Shown here piece after piece: positions 5,313 through 7,350 of a stretch of DNA of 7,350 nucleotides. Under the pieces are notes generated by a model. That model saw only the letters and a list, made by a program, of their open reading frames with translations. It had not been told where the DNA came from and searched no databases. Both the position numbers and the translations under genes were made by a program. Numbering within the stretch: position 1 is the first letter of the stretch; every line of letters starts with the position of its first letter. This DNA comes from Deltaproteobacteria bacterium (GTDB lineage Bacteria > UBA10199 > JACPAL01 > JACOUP01), in contig JAUSKE010000073.1 of NCBI GenBank assembly GCA_030649435.1, forward strand, positions 1 through 7,350. Direction: 5' to 3'.

Positions 5313-5708
5313 ATGAATCCAAAAGAAGACCGCAGGGAACGCCGCAAGTACGCTCGTCTCGATATTGCCATCAATGTCAGCTATGCCGTTGTTTCAAACA
5401 GTGGCGAGGTTAGCGACTATGCCGATGCGCTCAGCAGCGATATTAGTGCTGGCGGCTTGCGCCTCATGACCCCTGGTGCCCTGCAGAATGGGGCTGCCCT
5501 CGACCTTGAAATCTTTACCCCCGAATCTGAAGACCACCCGATCCATGCCAGTGGCGAGGTTGTCTGGCAGAACAAAATCTCAGAGACCAGCTACGAAACC
5601 GGTGCCATCATCCGACACATGGAAGAGAAAGATAAAAAGAAATTTTTAGGCTTTGTCTTTGACCAGATGTCCCGCTTCGTCGGCACCACGAATCCAGCCA
5701 TTAACTAG
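5313..5708 (+). CDS. PilZ-domain protein (putative c-di-GMP receptor)
   Basis: This 131-residue single-domain protein carries both c-di-GMP-binding signatures of PilZ. The RxxxR motif is R11-K-Y-A-R15, inside the basic N-terminal stretch RRERRKYAR (7-15), and the [D/N]xSxxG motif is D43-I-S-A-G-G48, followed by LRL and a beta-barrel pattern (ALDLEIFTP, ASGEVVWQ). With both motifs intact it should bind the second messenger and act as an adaptor in control of motility, adhesion or exopolysaccharide; no output domain is attached. It has no signal peptide. GGGAGG at 5302-5307, five bases before the ATG, supports the start. It follows the histone gene by 64 bases without a clear promoter of its own, so co-transcription is possible. 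It is convergent with the transglycosylase gene. Confidence 0.92.
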   Translation: MNPKEDRRERRKYARLDIAINVSYAVVSNSGEVSDYADALSSDISAGGLRLMTPGALQNGAALDLEIFTPESEDHPIHASGEVVWQNKISETSYETGAIIRHMEEKDKKKFLGFVFDQMSRFVGTTNPAIN

Positions 5709-5727
5709 TGCTTGTTCAAGGAACTAG
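5705..5727. repeat. Imperfect hairpin spanning both stop codons of the convergent genes
   Basis: CTAGT (5705-5709) pairs with ACTAG (5723-5727), and the inner CTT (5711-5713) with AAG (5718-5720), around a small loop. Both TAG stops, of the PilZ gene and of the transglycosylase gene, lie inside the outer arms. It could act as a weak bidirectional transcription end, but there is no T tract on either strand. Confidence 0.3.
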
Positions 5728-6446
5728 ACCCGCGTCATGATCTTCGGGGGAGGGGGCGGTTCTTCGGCTTCTTTCGAGGAAGAATCTTTTTTCTTCAAGC
5801 TCAACTCGGGCATGACAAGGGTTGGTTCAGGACTGTTGACGGCATAAAGATTTTTCGGAGTTCCACCTGTCTGGGAGAGCATCGTCTCAAAATTTTTCAT
5901 CACCGCTGGAACGTAGGCTTGAGTCTCCTCGAAATGCGGGATCCCCCCGGCCCTCTCCACCGCCCCTGGGCCAGCATTATAAGCGGCAATCGCCTTTGGC
6001 ATATCCCCATCGAATCGATCCATCATTTGTCGGAGGTAACGGGAACCACCATCCACATTTTGTCGGATATCAAACGAATTCTTGACCCCCATTTCACGCG
6101 CCGTTGCCGGCATCAGTTGCATAAGACCTTCGGCACCGACGGGAGAGATAGCCCTTGAATTAAAATTGCTCTCTTGCTGGATCACTGCACCAATCAGTTC
6201 TGGAGGGAGCGAGTATTTGGCCGCCGCTTCCTGTACCGCTTGATCAATTTCGGGCCGTTCCTGTTCCTTACGAGTCATGTACCTCGGTTGTTCAGTAACC
6301 CCATTCTTTCGACTGGAAGAAGCCTCCTTTAAAATAGAGGCAAAAGAGCCCTCTTTTTTAACCCCACCTGAAGTTGATTCCCCCTGCAGCCTGGACTTCT
6401 CCACTTTTTGGGGCGCCGCAAAAGGAGTAATCGGTTTTGAGATCAT
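5724..6446 (-). CDS. Lytic transglycosylase, SLT family 1
   Basis: The 240-residue enzyme cleaves the MurNAc-GlcNAc bond of peptidoglycan with formation of 1,6-anhydro-MurNAc. The SLT domain covers about 66-190: catalytic Glu92 in QQESNFN (90-96), GAEGLMQLMPATA (104-116), NV-GG-RYL (130-138) and AYNAGPGAVE (155-164). The first 65 residues are polar and have no signal peptide or hydrophobic segment, although the substrate lies in the periplasm. A short SFASILKEA element (34-42) resembles the N-terminal pieces of some flagellum-associated SLT proteins. The C-terminal tail is Ser/Lys/Glu-rich and ends in a polyproline run before KIMTRV. AGGA at 6454-6451 supports the ATG. A -24/-12 promoter match lies directly upstream. 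A role in flagellar or other envelope assembly is plausible but inferred. It is convergent with the PilZ gene, with 15 bases between their stops. Confidence 0.92.
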   Translation of the reverse strand: MISKPITPFAAPQKVEKSRLQGESTSGGVKKEGSFASILKEASSSRKNGVTEQPRYMTRKEQERPEIDQAVQEAAAKYSLPPELIGAVIQQESNFNSRAISPVGAEGLMQLMPATAREMGVKNSFDIRQNVDGGSRYLRQMMDRFDGDMPKAIAAYNAGPGAVERAGGIPHFEETQAYVPAVMKNFETMLSQTGGTPKNLYAVNSPEPTLVMPELSLKKKDSSSKEAEEPPPPPKIMTRV

Positions 6447-6461
6447 ACCGTCCTATAAAAT

Positions 6462-6478
6462 AGCAGTTTCCATGCCAA
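6462..6478 (-). promoter_or_regulatory. Candidate sigma-54 (-24/-12) promoter for the lytic transglycosylase
   Basis: On the minus strand TTGGCATG, four bases (GAAA) and CTGCT match the sigma-54 consensus TGGCACG-N4-TTGCW with two changes, and exactly 10 bases separate the essential GG (6476-6475) and GC (6464-6463). The start point would be near 6451, leaving a leader of only about five bases before the ATG and cutting into the AGGA ribosome-binding site. That short leader is the main objection. An enhancer-binding activator would be required and is not encoded in the window. Confidence 0.45.
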
Positions 6479-6482
6479 TTCA

Positions 6483-6523
6483 GATACTATTAAAGTATAA
6501 TTATTTCAGTTAGTTACAGTATC
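6483..6523. repeat. AT-rich nested inverted repeats upstream of the transglycosylase promoter
   Basis: GATACT (6483-6488) is inversely repeated as AGTATC (6518-6523), and its core ATACT also pairs with a closer AGTAT (6494-6498) across ATTAA. The copies sit upstream of the -24/-12 element and could be regulator binding sites, but AT-rich sequence gives such repeats easily by chance. Confidence 0.3.
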
Positions 6524-6534
6524 AAGACAGGCTT

Positions 6535-6565
6535 AAAAGGGGCCTTCACCCCCCAAGATGGGGGG
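6535..6565 (-). terminator. G/C-rich hairpin cluster after the M15 peptidase gene
   Basis: Read on the minus strand, CCCCCC-ATCTT-GGGGGG (6565-6549) forms a perfect six-pair stem right after the peptidase stop. The same G run can instead pair with CCCC (6542-6539) across TGAAGG, and this second stem is followed directly by TTTT (6538-6535), as in an intrinsic terminator. The two stems exclude each other. The T tract is short, so efficiency is uncertain. Confidence 0.5.
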
Positions 6566-6567
6566 AC

Positions 6568-7350
6568 TTATTCTCTTCCCCCCTCAAACTCAAGGGGGTT
6601 GGAAACAACCTCATCCGGCATCTCCGGAAACGGTTTCTGGCAAAAGAGCGCCTTCAATCTTCCCCTCTTGAAAGAAATCTCCGGCAGTGGGGCCAAAAGA
6701 TGGTGGGTGGATTCACGATCGCGAATCAATTGGCAACCTTCTTTGGCCACAAAGAGCGATACCGATTGAGAGGAACCGCTCTCCGGGATCAAAATAATTT
6801 CTTTCAACCCAAAGGGATAATCGGTCACCTGAACAAACGAAAAAAGAATCTTGTCTGCGGAGTGGTATAAATCAAAATCGGTCGTTAGAAAAAGATGCTT
6901 GTTGTGTTCGGCGATATCGGTTCCAGTCTTGGAACTCTTCTCATCCCAAAATCGTGGCTTGCCGGTATCGAGATGAAGAGTATTCGTGTGGTAATAACCG
7001 ACACCACAACATTTTTTGTCACGTAACTCCTTCCAGATCCGACCCGCGAGAGGAATTGTCAGCTGGAGATCAGCCGCCATCCCATCCATGTGTAAACTCG
7101 CCTTACCGGCCAACTTTCCGGCCCGACGGAGTTTTTCATTTTCTTCAAAGCTCCGATAACCGGAACGGATCTTGATCGGCCGGGTCCGATAGTTGTCCTC
7201 GATATAATCCAAAAGAGCAATCAAACGAAGGGCGATCGTTTCTCCCTGTTTTGAAACACCAAAGAGCCTGTTAATTTTTTCTAACCCCTCTTGAGAATAG
7301 CTTTGATCTCCCTGACGGTAGGTGACCGTGAGGTGTCGACCACTCTCCAT
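6568..7350 (-). CDS. M15-type peptidase (YcbK/DUF882-like) with extra C-terminal region, 5' end beyond the window
   Basis: The 260 visible residues contain a zinc D,D/L,D-peptidase-like domain at about 20-135. Markers are IKIRSGYRS (59-67) with N71, SLHMDGMAADL (85-95) giving zinc ligands His87 and Asp94, GVGYYHTNTLHLDTG (116-130) giving His126, and PRFW (132-135). Such enzymes cut peptidoglycan peptide cross-links; E. coli YcbK (MepK) is the closest type I recognise. About 125 residues follow the catalytic domain. They have a beta-rich look and no domain I know, and are unusual because DUF882 proteins usually end near the catalytic domain. An ATG occupies the last three bases of the window, so it may be the start or an internal methionine. 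No signal peptide is seen in the visible part, which suggests that the N-terminus lies outside. All metal ligands are present. Confidence 0.8.
   Translation of the reverse strand: MESGRHLTVTYRQGDQSYSQEGLEKINRLFGVSKQGETIALRLIALLDYIEDNYRTRPIKIRSGYRSFEENEKLRRAGKLAGKASLHMDGMAADLQLTIPLAGRIWKELRDKKCCGVGYYHTNTLHLDTGKPRFWDEKSSKTGTDIAEHNKHLFLTTDFDLYHSADKILFSFVQVTDYPFGLKEIILIPESGSSQSVSLFVAKEGCQLIRDRESTHHLLAPLPEISFKRGRLKALFCQKPFPEMPDEVVSNPLEFEGGRE

Noticed and set aside
5712..6158. A 148-codon plus-strand frame opposite the lytic transglycosylase
   Set aside because: It is antisense to the conserved SLT motifs, and its translation is rich in His, Arg and Trp with no domain pattern.

Overview
The window looks like chromosomal DNA of a Gram-negative bacterium of roughly balanced base composition. 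Suggestive traits are a two-domain Nfu iron-sulfur protein, an agmatine-to-putrescine operon, a PilZ (c-di-GMP receptor) protein, two murein-degrading enzymes, a good sigma-54-type promoter and a small single-domain bacterial histone related to Bdellovibrio Bd0055. Together these fit a delta-proteobacterium-like or Bdellovibrionota-like lineage, but no ribosomal or marker gene is present, so the assignment is an inference. There are no tRNA or rRNA genes, insertion sequences or CRISPR arrays, and no gene-free stretch longer than about 120 bases.

The left two thirds (1-4517) read on the minus strand. In order of transcription they are aguB, aguA, trmJ and a GNAT acetyltransferase, packed with ATGA and GTGA overlaps and then a 10-base gap. 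A RelE/ParE-type toxin followed by its XRE-type antitoxin comes next with its own promoter region. The last full gene is nfu, with a convincing sigma-70-type promoter, and the first codons of one more possible gene run off the left edge. AguA and AguB together convert agmatine to putrescine, and TrmJ methylates tRNA position 32.

A forward-strand island (4575-5708) follows, divergent from aguB across a 57-base gap where two promoters appear to share one AT-rich -10 region. It holds an unrecognised proline-rich zinc-ribbon protein, the 68-residue histone-fold protein (own promoter and strong Shine-Dalgarno site) and a PilZ-domain protein. The histone is the most noteworthy gene here: it keeps the histone-fold R-K-T...D signature and lies next to the zinc-ribbon gene.

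The right end returns to the minus strand: a family-1 lytic transglycosylase without a signal peptide, convergent with pilZ and preceded by a -24/-12 promoter match, and an M15-type peptidase with an unassigned C-terminal region, cut by the window edge and followed by a G/C-rich hairpin cluster that resembles a terminator.
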